From: Apibacter adventoris
GTDB taxonomy: Bacteria; Bacteroidota; Bacteroidia; Flavobacteriales; Weeksellaceae
Length of the DNA stretch: 64,000 nucleotides
Reading direction: 5' to 3'
Assembly: GCF_002964975.1 (NCBI RefSeq)
Contig: NZ_PSZM01000001.1
Location: 248,001-312,000 of the forward strand
A program made the position numbers and the translations under genes. The notes under the pieces are model-generated. The model searched no databases. It worked only from the letters and a program-made list of their open reading frames with translations, and was not told the DNA's origin. Positions 9,188 to 18,592 of the stretch are shown one piece after another (position 1 is the first letter of the stretch; every line of letters starts with the position of its first letter).

Positions 9188-11773
9188 ATGAAGAAATTAT
9201 TAACGCTAATTGCAATTTTAACACAAGTATTCTTATATTCACAGTTTACAGATAATAACCAAGCAGTTCAAGATTCTTTGGCTGAAAATTCCTTGTCCAA
9301 TAAAAACGAAGATTCAAACCAATCATCCAACGATATTAATGATACTTCATTCATACTAAAAGAAATAAAAATTACCGGAACCGATAAATATTCTAAAAAT
9401 CAGATTATGCGTTATACCGGTCTATATGAAGGAGATCCAATAGAAATCCCTAGTATGCAGATAAATACAGCTGTAAAAAAATTATGGGATTCTAAATTAT
9501 TTTCAGATGTAGAAATCTATTTAACGAAAATAGAAGGTAAAAACGTTTACCTAAGAATTAATTTAAAAGCATTACCGGATCTTGGAACAGTAAAGTTTGT
9601 CGGTGTAAGCAAATCTAAAGGTGAAAAGCTTATCAAAGAAAACGGATTGAAATCTAAAAGTAAAATTACAGATGATTTAAGAACCAAATTGCAGAATAAC
9701 ATAAGAAATCAATATGCAAATAAAGGTTTTCCAGATGCACATGCTATCATAAAAGAACAAATTAATCCGGTAGATTCTACTTTAGTTAATTGGAATATAA
9801 CAATAGATAAAGGACCTAGAGTTAAAGTAAGATCTATTAAAATTTCAGGAACAAAAGAATTAAACGCGTCAAAAGTAAGAGCCCGTTCTTTTAAAAATAC
9901 TAAGCAAAAAAGAGTTTACAGATTTTGGAAAAAATCTAAATATATCCCTGAAAAATATCAGGAGGACTTAACTAAAGTAGTAGAAACCTTTCAATCTTAT
10001 GGATTTAGAGATGCAAAAATTGTTTCAGATACAGTAATAAGAACCGATAAAAATAATTTTAATATATCAGTAAATGTTTCAGAAGGAAAGCGATATTATC
10101 TAGGGAATATTACTTTTTCTGGAAACTCTGTTTACTCAAGTGAAATACTTTCTAAAATTATCGGATATAAAAAAGGGGAACCTTATGATGCCGTAGGATT
10201 AAATAAAAAAATATCCGGATCAGAAAAAAATGATGATATAGCAACTTTATATTATAATAACGGATACGTCTTCTCTAGTGTTATTCCCATTGAAAAAGCT
10301 GTAAGAAACGACACTATAGATGTTGAAGTTAAAATAAAAGAAGGAGAACAAGCTTATTGGGATAAAGTAACTTTTTCAGGAAATACACGTACACACGATC
10401 ACGTAATACAAAGATCATTAAGAACATATCCGGGTCAATTATTTTCAAAGGAGGATATTCAAAGGACTATGATGGAATTAGCGCAAATGGGATATTTTGA
10501 AGCTCAAGCGCTTAGACCAGATATTACTCCTAACGCAGAAACAAAAACCGTAGATGTAAACTATAAACTAGAAGAAAAAGGCTCTAATAGTCAAGTAGAA
10601 TTACAAGGAGGATATGGTGGAAATAGATTTATAGGAACTATAGGGTTAACATTTGGTAATTTTTCTTTTAATGATTTCTTTAAAAAGAAAGCATGGAAAC
10701 CTATTCCTATGGGAGATGGACAGAGTGTTTCTTTACGAGCACAAGCAGGAAGCAATTATCAAAACTATAGTATATCATTTACAGAACCATGGATTACCGG
10801 AAAAAAACCTACTTCTTTGACTGCCTCTATTTATGGAACTTTCTTGAATTATAATGATTATTATGCAGTAGGAAAAAACAGATTATACATTTACGGAGCA
10901 CAGGTGGGTTTAACAACACGTTTAAACTGGCCTGATAATTATTTCCGCTTATCTTATGGTATTAATTATCAACTTTATTCTTTTAAAAATTATCCATTTA
11001 ACATAGCAAATCAAAATTCTGAATCTGGATATACCGAATGGAATAATGGAGAAAGTAATAACTTTAGTTTTTATGTAACCTTAGGAAGATATTCTGCCGG
11101 ATTAGATCCTATATTTCCAACTATGGGATCAGAATTTGAAGTATCATTAAAATTCACACCTCCATATTCAGCTTTCAACAATGATGATTACAGAAAAAAA
11201 ACCGATAATGAAAAATATAAATGGTTAGAATACTATAAAATCAAAATGAAAGCTTACTGGTACCAAGAGTTAGTCGGTAAATTTGTACTAAAAGCAGGGG
11301 GTGAATTTGGATTTTTAAATGACTATAATTCAAATATAGGAATTCCTCCATTTGAACGTTTTTATTTAGGGGGTACCGGATTATATGGAAATAGATTTGA
11401 TGGTAGAGAAATTATACCTTTAAGAGGATATAAAGACGCTACTTCATTTGGAGGTCGTAGTGGAGAAGATATTACTCCTTTAGGTGGTGGAACATCTTAT
11501 GCTAGATTTATGATGGAACTTAGATATCCTGTATTAATGGGAGGAGCTACCAAAATTTATGCATTAACATTTGTAGAAGGAGGAAATACATGGAATAATA
11601 ATAAATCATTTGATCCGTTTCAATTAAAAAGATCTGCTGGGTTTGGAATAAGAATATTTATGCCTCAGTTCGGAATGTTAGGATTTGATTTTGCAAAAGG
11701 GTTTGATAATACAATTAATTCTTCGAATCCTAATGGATGGGAAACTCATTTTATATTTGGACAACAATTCTAA
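9188..11773 (+). CDS. bamA: Outer membrane protein assembly factor BamA
   Basis: This 861-residue Omp85 protein inserts beta-barrels into the outer membrane. The signal peptide ends around residue 18 (LYSQ). POTRA repeats cover about 50-460, and a 16-strand barrel domain fills the C-terminal 400 residues. The lid-lock motif appears as IPLRGYKD, matching the VRGF/Y element of loop 6, and the chain ends in a Phe (FGQQF), as expected for a barrel targeting signal. A Ser/Asn/Asp-rich stretch separates the signal from POTRA1. It lies between uppS and two Skp-like genes. Confidence 0.95.
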   Translation: MKKLLTLIAILTQVFLYSQFTDNNQAVQDSLAENSLSNKNEDSNQSSNDINDTSFILKEIKITGTDKYSKNQIMRYTGLYEGDPIEIPSMQINTAVKKLWDSKLFSDVEIYLTKIEGKNVYLRINLKALPDLGTVKFVGVSKSKGEKLIKENGLKSKSKITDDLRTKLQNNIRNQYANKGFPDAHAIIKEQINPVDSTLVNWNITIDKGPRVKVRSIKISGTKELNASKVRARSFKNTKQKRVYRFWKKSKYIPEKYQEDLTKVVETFQSYGFRDAKIVSDTVIRTDKNNFNISVNVSEGKRYYLGNITFSGNSVYSSEILSKIIGYKKGEPYDAVGLNKKISGSEKNDDIATLYYNNGYVFSSVIPIEKAVRNDTIDVEVKIKEGEQAYWDKVTFSGNTRTHDHVIQRSLRTYPGQLFSKEDIQRTMMELAQMGYFEAQALRPDITPNAETKTVDVNYKLEEKGSNSQVELQGGYGGNRFIGTIGLTFGNFSFNDFFKKKAWKPIPMGDGQSVSLRAQAGSNYQNYSISFTEPWITGKKPTSLTASIYGTFLNYNDYYAVGKNRLYIYGAQVGLTTRLNWPDNYFRLSYGINYQLYSFKNYPFNIANQNSESGYTEWNNGESNNFSFYVTLGRYSAGLDPIFPTMGSEFEVSLKFTPPYSAFNNDDYRKKTDNEKYKWLEYYKIKMKAYWYQELVGKFVLKAGGEFGFLNDYNSNIGIPPFERFYLGGTGLYGNRFDGREIIPLRGYKDATSFGGRSGEDITPLGGGTSYARFMMELRYPVLMGGATKIYALTFVEGGNTWNNNKSFDPFQLKRSAGFGIRIFMPQFGMLGFDFAKGFDNTINSSNPNGWETHFIFGQQF

Positions 11774-11865
11774 AATGAAACGAATGACAAAATGAAAATT
11801 ATGTTGTAAATTCATAAAGACTTTAAAATTTGGCAAGATTTTGGAGTAAAACTAAAACAATCGAA

Positions 11866-12885
11866 ATGAAAAAATTATTAATAAGTTATATATTAATATT
11901 GATTTTTGGTTTAGGGTGTGCACAAAAAATGGCATATGTAGATACACAATATATCCTAAAACAAATACCTCAATTTCAGAATTCAGAGCAACGTTTAAAC
12001 AGTGAAGTTAAAAAGTGGCAAGATCATATTGTTAACCAACAATCTCAAATTGAAAAACTTAAAATTTCATTTGAAAACGAAAAAATTCTATTAACTGAAG
12101 ATCAACAAAAAAACCGTTTAGCTACAATAGATAGTACTGAAAAGCTATTGAATGAATTTATTGATAAAAAATTTGGTTCAAATGGTGAATCTGTAACTTT
12201 ACGCTACAATTTAGCTAAACCCTTACAAGATCAAATTTGGAATGCAATAAATACAATTGCAGCTAAAGATAAATATAATATTGTATTTGATAAATCATCG
12301 GATCTAATTATGATATTTACTGATTCTAAATATGATATTACAGATAAAGTACTCAAACAGTTAGGAATAAATGATAAAAATAAAGATAAAAAAGAAAAAA
12401 CAGCCTCTAAAAATTCAGAAGTAAATAATTCTAATAATTATAATGATAAAATTGAGGAAGAGTCAATAGACAATAATCCTAAAACCGGTTACGGAAGTAA
12501 ATATACTCCTAAAAAGAAAACCAAAAAACCGGAAGTAAAAGAAGAAAATAAAAATCCGGAAACTCCTGATTCGGAAGACCAACCAACAGAATCTTCTAAA
12601 CCGAAAACCGGTTATGGAAGTAAATATACTCCTAAAAAGAAAACCGAAAAACCGGAAGTAAAAGAAGAAAATAAAAATTCTGAAGCAACTGATTCGGAAA
12701 TCCAACCAACAGAACCTTCTAAACCGAAAACCGGTTATGGAAGTAAATATACTCCTAAAAAGAAAACTGAAAAACCGGAAGTAAAAGAAGAAAATAAAAA
12801 TCTGGAAACTGACAAAGAAATTAAATCAACAGAAACTCCTAAGCCAAAGACCGGTTATGGAAGTAAATATACCCCTAAAAAATAA
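11866..12885 (+). CDS. OmpH/Skp family chaperone with repeated Lys-rich tail
   Basis: This 339-residue protein has a signal peptide (cleavage probably after Ala19 in GCA-Q), then a Skp/OmpH domain to about 170 with the usual MAYVDTQYILKQIP start and helical tentacles. The C-terminal half is a low-complexity Lys/Glu/Pro tail with four copies of a KTGYGSKYTPKK motif on a 41-residue period, the last copy forming the C-terminus. The ATG at 11866 is preferred because it starts a clean signal peptide; an upstream in-frame TTG (11830) would bury it. It probably escorts outer-membrane proteins to BamA. The tail function is unknown. Confidence 0.88.
   Translation: MKKLLISYILILIFGLGCAQKMAYVDTQYILKQIPQFQNSEQRLNSEVKKWQDHIVNQQSQIEKLKISFENEKILLTEDQQKNRLATIDSTEKLLNEFIDKKFGSNGESVTLRYNLAKPLQDQIWNAINTIAAKDKYNIVFDKSSDLIMIFTDSKYDITDKVLKQLGINDKNKDKKEKTASKNSEVNNSNNYNDKIEEESIDNNPKTGYGSKYTPKKKTKKPEVKEENKNPETPDSEDQPTESSKPKTGYGSKYTPKKKTEKPEVKEENKNSEATDSEIQPTEPSKPKTGYGSKYTPKKKTEKPEVKEENKNLETDKEIKSTETPKPKTGYGSKYTPKK
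12481..12882 (+). repeat. Tandem 123-bp repeats in the Skp-like gene
   Basis: Units starting at 12481, 12604 and 12727 (123-bp spacing), plus a final partial unit at 12847 (120-bp spacing), encode near-identical 41-residue repeats. DNA identity between units 2 and 3 is very high, which points to recent duplication and possible copy-number variation. Confidence 0.9.
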
Positions 12886-12924
12886 AACTGAAAATAATAA
12901 GTAATATTAAAAAATTGAAATAAA

Positions 12925-13449
12925 ATGAAGAAAATTACATTAGCAGTACTATTGACTACATTTATTAGTGTATTACAGTTTGTAAAAGCACAAAATATAG
13001 CTCATATAAACTCTTTAGAATTATTAAGTTTAATGCCGGAAAAAAAAGCAGCAGATGACCAATTAAAAACTTTAGCAGATCAAAAAAAATCAGAAATAAA
13101 AAAACAAGAAGAAGACTTTACTGCTAAATATGAAAAAATCCAAAAAGATTTACAATCTAAATCTCAAGCAGATTTAGAAAAAATGAAAAGCCAACTTCAA
13201 AAATACGAAGAAGATTTTCAAAAAGATCAGCAAAGTTTAGCTGCCTTAAGAGAAACTGCAGCTAAAGAATTAGAACAAAAACAAGATAACTTGTATGCTC
13301 CAATTACAAAAAAAGCACAAGAAGCCATTAATGCTGTAGCTAAAGAAAAAGGATATATTTATATATTCGATACTGCACAACCTACACTTTTATATGCGGA
13401 AGGACCAAATATTTTAAACGATGTTAAAACTAAATTAGGACTTAAATAG
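12925..13449 (+). CDS. OmpH/Skp family periplasmic chaperone
   Basis: This 174-residue protein has a signal peptide (1-22, ending VKAQ) and a typical OmpH/Skp domain: a short beta start (NIAHINSLELLSLMP), then a long Lys/Gln/Glu-rich antiparallel coiled coil, then IYIFDTAQPTLLY. It is the second chaperone copy, without the repeated tail, and the last gene of the operon. It should hold unfolded outer-membrane proteins for BamA. Confidence 0.92.
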   Translation: MKKITLAVLLTTFISVLQFVKAQNIAHINSLELLSLMPEKKAADDQLKTLADQKKSEIKKQEEDFTAKYEKIQKDLQSKSQADLEKMKSQLQKYEEDFQKDQQSLAALRETAAKELEQKQDNLYAPITKKAQEAINAVAKEKGYIYIFDTAQPTLLYAEGPNILNDVKTKLGLK

Positions 13450-13471
13450 AATATTCCTTTTTTTAAATATT

Positions 13472-13500
13472 AAAAACCATCTATTTTATAGATGGTTTTT
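13472..13500 (+). terminator. Terminator of the uppS-bamA-skp operon
   Basis: A perfect 13-bp stem (13472-13484 with 13488-13500) with a 3-nt loop is followed by further T residues, 23 bp after the second Skp stop codon. Confidence 0.9.
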
Positions 13501-13756
13501 TTTATCTATTATTCCTTTTTTTATATAATAAAAAGAATACAAATAACTTCTATTTGTTTATTCCTGACTTTTCATTAAACATTTAAATTAATATTCAAGG
13601 ATTCAGATTATATATATATAGTCATAATAATTATCTCATAAACTAATTATAAATAATTTTATATTAAAAAAATTTCCCTTTACATAAAAATACTATTTCA
13701 AAATCAGACATAAAACATCTAATATTTTATATATATTTACTTATAAAAAATAATAA
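13501..13756. other. AT-rich intergenic region before the AraC gene
   Basis: This stretch is strongly A/T with short TA runs (around 13611-13620). I see no ORF, RNA gene or strong promoter in it, beyond a weak TATATTTA about 20 bp before the AraC start codon. Confidence 0.6.
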
Positions 13757-14509
13757 ATGATTTTTAAAGAATATAAACCTTCTATATCCTTATTACCTTA
13801 TATTGAAACTTATTGGATAGCGGAAGGTTATGCAAAGACAAAAGAAATTGATAAAATATTTCCTGATGGATGTGTAGATATTATTTTTTCATTTAACCAA
13901 ATTCCCAATAATGGAGCATTAGTTCCATATTTGCCTAATTTAATAGGAACCATGACAACTTTCTCAGAAATTTCTTATTATCAAAATATATCTATGTTAG
14001 GCATTCGTTTTAAACCTGCTGGAATTACAGCATTTACAAAAATTCCAATAAATTATTTTACAGATAGCAAGACAGATTTAACTTTAATTGACACTTTATT
14101 TGAAGAAAAATTTTATGCTAAATTGCCTGAATTAGAAACTTCTATAGCTAAAATAAAACATATTGATCTATATTTGAATCAAAGATTGATTTCTATATTT
14201 GAGCTTAACAATCAAATTGTTTATGCAACTGAACTTATAAAAAAAACAAATGGTAGGCTTCCACTTATTGATATTGCGAATAGAAGTTGTCTTTCTCTAC
14301 GAAATTTTGAAAGAAAATTTAAAACAGCGGTAGGTATATCTCCTAAAACCTTTAGTAAAATTATAAAATTCAAACATACTCTATCTTATATAAAAAAAAA
14401 TACTACTGAAAGTTTATTTTCTATAGCAGTTGATTGTGGATATTATGATCATTCACATCTGATTAAAGATTTTAAAACTTTTACAGGAAATACTCCCTTA
14501 CATTTATAA
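13757..14509 (+). CDS. AraC family transcriptional regulator
   Basis: This 250-residue protein has an N-terminal cupin-like ligand/dimerisation region (about 1-140, YIETYWIAEG and FPDGCVDIIF, resembling the DUF6597 type). A C-terminal double helix-turn-helix domain follows (about 155-250), ending in the classic AVDCGYYDHSHLIKDFKTFTGNTP signature. Its target is unknown. The next plus-strand gene, the VOC protein, is 438 bp away and is a possible but unproven target. The gene is isolated from the upstream operon by a terminator. Confidence 0.9.
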   Translation: MIFKEYKPSISLLPYIETYWIAEGYAKTKEIDKIFPDGCVDIIFSFNQIPNNGALVPYLPNLIGTMTTFSEISYYQNISMLGIRFKPAGITAFTKIPINYFTDSKTDLTLIDTLFEEKFYAKLPELETSIAKIKHIDLYLNQRLISIFELNNQIVYATELIKKTNGRLPLIDIANRSCLSLRNFERKFKTAVGISPKTFSKIIKFKHTLSYIKKNTTESLFSIAVDCGYYDHSHLIKDFKTFTGNTPLHL

Positions 14510-14947
14510 AAATAAATATTTGTCGTTTTCTTACACAAGTTTAACCTTCACTTTATTTTAAATTAGCTGAAAATCAGATATGTTTATAAAAGTAAAAGAT
14601 TTATCAGTTACATTGTACCAATACATACAATAGTTTATATATTATTATACTATATTCTATAGTGTTCGATACCTTATAACTTGCTTTCTTAACGGAATGT
14701 GCGTATTTTATAAATTCCAAAATACAAATTAAAAAAGCAATAGACTAATGATTTAGATTAAAATAATAAGTGTTGTTTACAATAGTCAATACTAAAAAAA
14801 TATAAATAGATAATCAGACGACTTAGGTTGGCTAATCTTTTAAAATAGCATAGCCAATTAGAATAAACTTATACGAATAAGCTATCAGAACTAATCTCTG
14901 ATTACAATAAACATACTAAAATAATATAATAATTAAACAATAAATTT
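14510..14947. other. Intergenic region between AraC and VOC genes
   Basis: No convincing ORF or RNA gene is visible in these 438 bp. A short dyad (TTGGCTA at 14828-14834 and TAGCCAA at 14851-14857) lies about 90 bp before the VOC start and could be a regulatory site. Nothing else is recognisable. Confidence 0.5.
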
Positions 14948-15688
14948 ATGGAATATCAATCATTATCTCCTAATATAGGGGTTAAAAGTGTAAATGAAAC
15001 AGTAATTTTCTATACGCAGGTATTAGGTTTCAAAAAAATTATGAGTGTATCTGATGAAAATAAGGTTATTTGGGCAATGGTTACTTACGGAAATATTAGT
15101 CTAATGTTCCAAGATTACAATAATCTGGTAGAAGAATACCCAGAATTGAATGGAAAACCATTACAGTCTGCAATAAGTTTTTACATTAAAATGGATAATA
15201 AGAATGCATTATACAATAAAATTTGTAAGACCGAATATTTAGTAAAAGAAATGAACACAACTTCGTATGGTATTGAAGAATTTGCTATTCGAGATAATAA
15301 TGGGTTTATTTTAACAATAGCAGAAAATACTAAAAAAAAGATCAATTATGATAATTTCTTTTTTCCGGTTGATGATTATGAAAAAAGTAAGAAATTTTAC
15401 GATGAAACTTTAGGGTTGAAAATAAAATTTGAATTTAAGGAAAAAGGAATGATAGCATTTTCAGTTGGAGATGAAGAACCTGCAATAATATTGAAAGATA
15501 AACAAAAATTTCCCAATGCAAAACCTTCATTATGGATAGAGGTAGAGAATGTCAATGCAATGTACAAAGAATTGAAAAATAAAGATGTAACTTTTTTGAC
15601 AGAACCGTTTAAAATTAAAACAGGATGGGCTGTTGAATTTATAGACCCTTCAAATAATATAATCGGATTAACTGATTATACTTCATAA
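14948..15688 (+). CDS. Tandem VOC (glyoxalase/bleomycin-resistance fold) protein
   Basis: This 246-residue cytoplasmic protein is made of two VOC modules, about 5-128 and 133-244. Each has the betaalphabetabetabeta pattern and a family-type ending (FAIRDNNGFILTIAE; VEFIDPSNNIIGLTDY). VOC proteins are metal-dependent isomerases, dioxygenases or drug-binding proteins; the substrate cannot be told here. The His/Glu metal ligands are not clearly conserved in module 1, so it may be a binder rather than an enzyme. It is a single gene, ended by a large hairpin. Confidence 0.8.
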   Translation: MEYQSLSPNIGVKSVNETVIFYTQVLGFKKIMSVSDENKVIWAMVTYGNISLMFQDYNNLVEEYPELNGKPLQSAISFYIKMDNKNALYNKICKTEYLVKEMNTTSYGIEEFAIRDNNGFILTIAENTKKKINYDNFFFPVDDYEKSKKFYDETLGLKIKFEFKEKGMIAFSVGDEEPAIILKDKQKFPNAKPSLWIEVENVNAMYKELKNKDVTFLTEPFKIKTGWAVEFIDPSNNIIGLTDYTS

Positions 15689-15731
15689 ATACCTTTACAT
15701 TATTATAATCTACTTTTTAAAATTATATATA

Positions 15732-15786
15732 ACACATATATTTTTTCAGACATCATAAATTTTAATGTCTGAAAAAATATATGTGT
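15732..15786. terminator. Large perfect hairpin between convergent VOC and murF genes
   Basis: A perfect 22-bp inverted repeat (15732-15753 with 15765-15786) closes an 11-nt AT loop. Internal A6/T6 runs lie in the arms. Its position between converging genes suggests a bidirectional terminator. The arms are longer than for the other terminators in this window. Confidence 0.65.
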
Positions 15787-15927
15787 ATTTAAAAATTAAT
15801 TTCAATACTATAACTTTTTACTTATACAATTTTCAATATTTTGTATTTATTAACTAGAATATTATTAACGGTTTTACTAGTATTTTTAACCCAATCTTTT
15901 ATATATAAATGCAAATAATTATATTTA

Positions 15928-17208
15928 TTAAATAATATAATCTATAAGTTTTTCCAGAGTCATACCTCTTGATCCTTTTAATAATATATTTTGAGTGGAT
16001 ATTTTATGTGTTTTTACATAATTTTTTATTTCTTCTGTAGAACGAAATTTTTTTATATTAGAACTATTATTCTTGGTCTTATAAAAATTTTCACCCACTA
16101 AATAAATAAATTCAAACCCTAAACTTTCTGCCAAATCTACTATTTTCTGATGTTCTGTAGCTGATTCTCTCCCTAATTCAAACATATCTCCTATAATAAT
16201 TGTTTTACTTCCTATAAAAGATGAAAAATTCTTTAATGAGACTTCCATACTACTAGGATTTGCATTATAAGTATCCAATAAAAGAGTAATCCCATTCTTC
16301 TCTACTATTTGTGATCTTTGATTTTTAGGTTTATAACTCTCTATCCCACATTTTATCTGACTTATAGAAAGATCGTAAAATAAACCTAAAGAAATTGCCG
16401 CACAAATATTCGTAAAATTATACTCTCCTGTAAGTTGAGAATTTATAATTGTTTTTTCATATTCAACACTTATACCATGATTGTAACTTACGGCTAAAGA
16501 AAACTTATAATATCCTTTAGAGCCAAAAGTAATTCTTTCAATATTCTCGGTAAGTTCCATTTGTTTATAATCATCCGAATTAACTAAAGCTATTTTATTA
16601 AATTCTCTAAGAAAAGTATATAATTCGGATTTTCCTTTTATTACACCTTCTTCACCTCCAAATCCTTCTAAATGAGCTTTACCAAAGTTAGTTATATAAC
16701 CTATAGTAGGTTGAGAAATCCCTACCAATAACTCTATTTCTTTCTGATGATTAGCGCCCATTTCTATAATAGCAATCTCATGTTCCGGTTTAATAGAAAG
16801 AACAGTTAAAGGAACTCCTATATGATTATTAAGATTACCTTGTGTATATAAAACTTTAAATTTTTCTTTTAAGACAGATGATATAAGTTCTTTAGAGGTA
16901 GTTTTCCCATTGCTCCCTGTAAGTCCTATCACAGGTATATTCAATTGATTTCTATGATATCTGGCTAAATTTTGTAAAGTAAATAAACTGTTTTCAAAAT
17001 AAAAAATCCCTCTTTCAGGATCAGAATAATCTTCCTCATCCACCACAGCCGCCAAAGCTCCATTTTGAATTGCCTGTAAAGCAAACAAATTTCCATTAAA
17101 ATTCTCTCCTTTCAAGGCAAAAAACAAATTTCCTTTTATTATTTTTCGTGTATCTGTGATTACTCCGGTAGATTGTAAATAAACAGAGTATAATTCTTCA
17201 ATTGTCAT
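15928..17208 (-). CDS. murF: UDP-N-acetylmuramoyl-tripeptide--D-Ala-D-Ala ligase
   Basis: This 426-residue cytoplasmic Mur ligase adds D-Ala-D-Ala to the UDP-MurNAc tripeptide with ATP. Residues 10-30 carry the MurF-type STGVITDTRKI substrate segment. The ATP loop is GLTGSNGKTT (95-104). NNHIGVPLTVL, EMGANHQKEI and YNANPSSM further on are Mur ligase landmarks. The ATG at 17206-17208 is preferred; a longer start (17244) would add 12 non-conserved residues. It is a single gene, away from the usual mur cluster. Confidence 0.93.
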   Translation of the reverse strand: MTIEELYSVYLQSTGVITDTRKIIKGNLFFALKGENFNGNLFALQAIQNGALAAVVDEEDYSDPERGIFYFENSLFTLQNLARYHRNQLNIPVIGLTGSNGKTTSKELISSVLKEKFKVLYTQGNLNNHIGVPLTVLSIKPEHEIAIIEMGANHQKEIELLVGISQPTIGYITNFGKAHLEGFGGEEGVIKGKSELYTFLREFNKIALVNSDDYKQMELTENIERITFGSKGYYKFSLAVSYNHGISVEYEKTIINSQLTGEYNFTNICAAISLGLFYDLSISQIKCGIESYKPKNQRSQIVEKNGITLLLDTYNANPSSMEVSLKNFSSFIGSKTIIIGDMFELGRESATEHQKIVDLAESLGFEFIYLVGENFYKTKNNSSNIKKFRSTEEIKNYVKTHKISTQNILLKGSRGMTLEKLIDYII

Positions 17209-17451
17209 ATTTCTATATAAATATATATGCTTTAAAACAAACAAATATAGGTGTTTTTAATAGTTTTTATTAAAATATAGAATTAAAAATTGCTATTCTA
17301 TTTTTAGATAATTAACATTTAAATTAAGTTATATTCTGAATTTTATGCTATATTTAAAAGGAAAAACTAATAATATAATTAATTTAAAGTCCATCTGAAA
17401 TAAAATAAGAACTCTTAAAACTGTTATAAAATTCTGATATATTTTAAATAA

Positions 17452-17483
17452 AAAAACAGCTTACGAATAAATAAGCTGTTTTT
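17452..17483 (-). terminator. Terminator of mdh
   Basis: A perfect 12-bp stem (17452-17463 with 17472-17483) with an 8-nt loop, flanked by A/T runs, lies 25 bp after the mdh stop on the minus strand. Confidence 0.88.
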
Positions 17484-17508
17484 AATTTGATATATTTTGA
17501 AGAATTTC

Positions 17509-18447
17509 CTATAAAACTTTCATATCATGTAATACATTATTCATGTTTCTTACAGCATCTGCAGAAGCTTTAAACTTAGATTTTTCCTCATCGTTAAGTT
17601 CTAATTCTACAATTTTTTCAACTCCATTTTTACCTAAAACTACAGGAACACCGATACAGATATCAGATTCTCCATACTCTCCTTCAAGGAATACAGAACA
17701 AGGTATTATTTTTTTCTCATCTCTTATAATAGATTCTACCACAGCAGCACCTGCAGCTCCAGGAGCATACCAAGCTGAAGTTCCTAATAATTTAGTTAAA
17801 GTTGCTCCACCTACCATAGTATCAGCAGCAACTTTTTGTAATTGATCTGCAGATAATAATTTAGAAAACGGAACCCCCTGGCAAGATGCAAATCGGGTTA
17901 AAGGAATCATAGTTGTATCTCCATGTCCTCCTATAACAGTTGCCTGAATATCATTTTGTGAAGCACCGCTGGCTAAAGAAAGATAAGTTTTAAAACGTGA
18001 AGAATCTAATGCTCCTCCCATTCCAATAACTCGGTTTTTAGGTAATCCTAAAGATTTAAGAGCTAAATAAGTCATAGTATCCATTGGGTTGGAAATAATA
18101 ACTAAAATAGCATCTGGAGAATATTTTAAAATATTAGAAGCGACTTCTTTAACAATTCCTGCATTAGTTCCAATTAAGTCTTCACGAGACATTCCGGGTT
18201 TTCTTGGAATTCCTGAAGTAATAACAGCTACATTTGTTCCTGCTGTTTTAGAATAATCATTAGTACTTCCGGTTACAGTAGTATCAAAACCTAAAAGAGA
18301 TGTGGTCTGAGTTATATCTAAAGCCTTCCCTTCTGCAAAACCCTCTTTAATATCAACGATAACTAATTCGTCAACAATTTCTTTTCTTGCAATGTTATCA
18401 GCACAAGTAGCCCCAACAGCTCCTGCACCTACTACAGTTACTTTCAT
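17509..18447 (-). CDS. mdh: Malate dehydrogenase (LDH-like type)
   Basis: This 312-residue NAD-dependent enzyme of the TCA cycle interconverts malate and oxaloacetate. The nucleotide loop GAGAVG is at 7-12, with Asp32 at the end of strand 2 favouring NAD. Arg82 and Arg88 in SGIPRKPGMSRED are the dicarboxylate-binding arginines that separate malate from lactate dehydrogenases. The catalytic His lies in IGGHGDTT. The length is normal for the bacterial LDH-like MDH group. It is monocistronic, with its own promoter element and terminator. Confidence 0.96.
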   Translation of the reverse strand: MKVTVVGAGAVGATCADNIARKEIVDELVIVDIKEGFAEGKALDITQTTSLLGFDTTVTGSTNDYSKTAGTNVAVITSGIPRKPGMSREDLIGTNAGIVKEVASNILKYSPDAILVIISNPMDTMTYLALKSLGLPKNRVIGMGGALDSSRFKTYLSLASGASQNDIQATVIGGHGDTTMIPLTRFASCQGVPFSKLLSADQLQKVAADTMVGGATLTKLLGTSAWYAPGAAGAAVVESIIRDEKKIIPCSVFLEGEYGESDICIGVPVVLGKNGVEKIVELELNDEEKSKFKASADAVRNMNNVLHDMKVL

Positions 18448-18473
18448 ATTTTCTTATTTTTATAAATTTTATT

Positions 18474-18481
18474 CAAAAGTA
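18474..18481 (-). promoter_or_regulatory. -7 promoter element of mdh
   Basis: TACTTTTG on the minus strand fits TAnnTTTG, with 26 bp between it and the mdh ATG. The -33 element is not clear. Confidence 0.5.
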
Positions 18482-18561
18482 GATTTTTCTTAACTAATAA
18501 AAAATGTCGTTTGTCATCTTTTAGATAGTAATTTTAAAACTTTCAATTTACTAATTTTTTA

Positions 18562-18569
18562 TAAATTTG
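18562..18569 (+). promoter_or_regulatory. -7 promoter element of the GT2-LABN-GT39 operon
   Basis: TAAATTTG fits TAnnTTTG, 23 bp before the ATG of the GT2 gene at 18593. Confidence 0.5.
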
Positions 18570-18592
18570 AAAAAATAATTTTGAAACTATAC

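Noticed and set aside
12463-12705. Antisense open frame of 80 codons opposite the Skp tail repeats
   Set aside because: It is the mirror of the Lys-rich repeats (Phe/Arg-rich) and lacks any gene-like features; the repeats explain its existence.
12481-12885. Regular repeats as a CRISPR array
   Set aside because: The repeats are in frame within a coding gene, 120-123 bp long, and lack unique spacers.
14630-14720. Possible tRNA-like segment (GTTCGATACC)
   Set aside because: No acceptor stem or anticodon arm can be paired around it.
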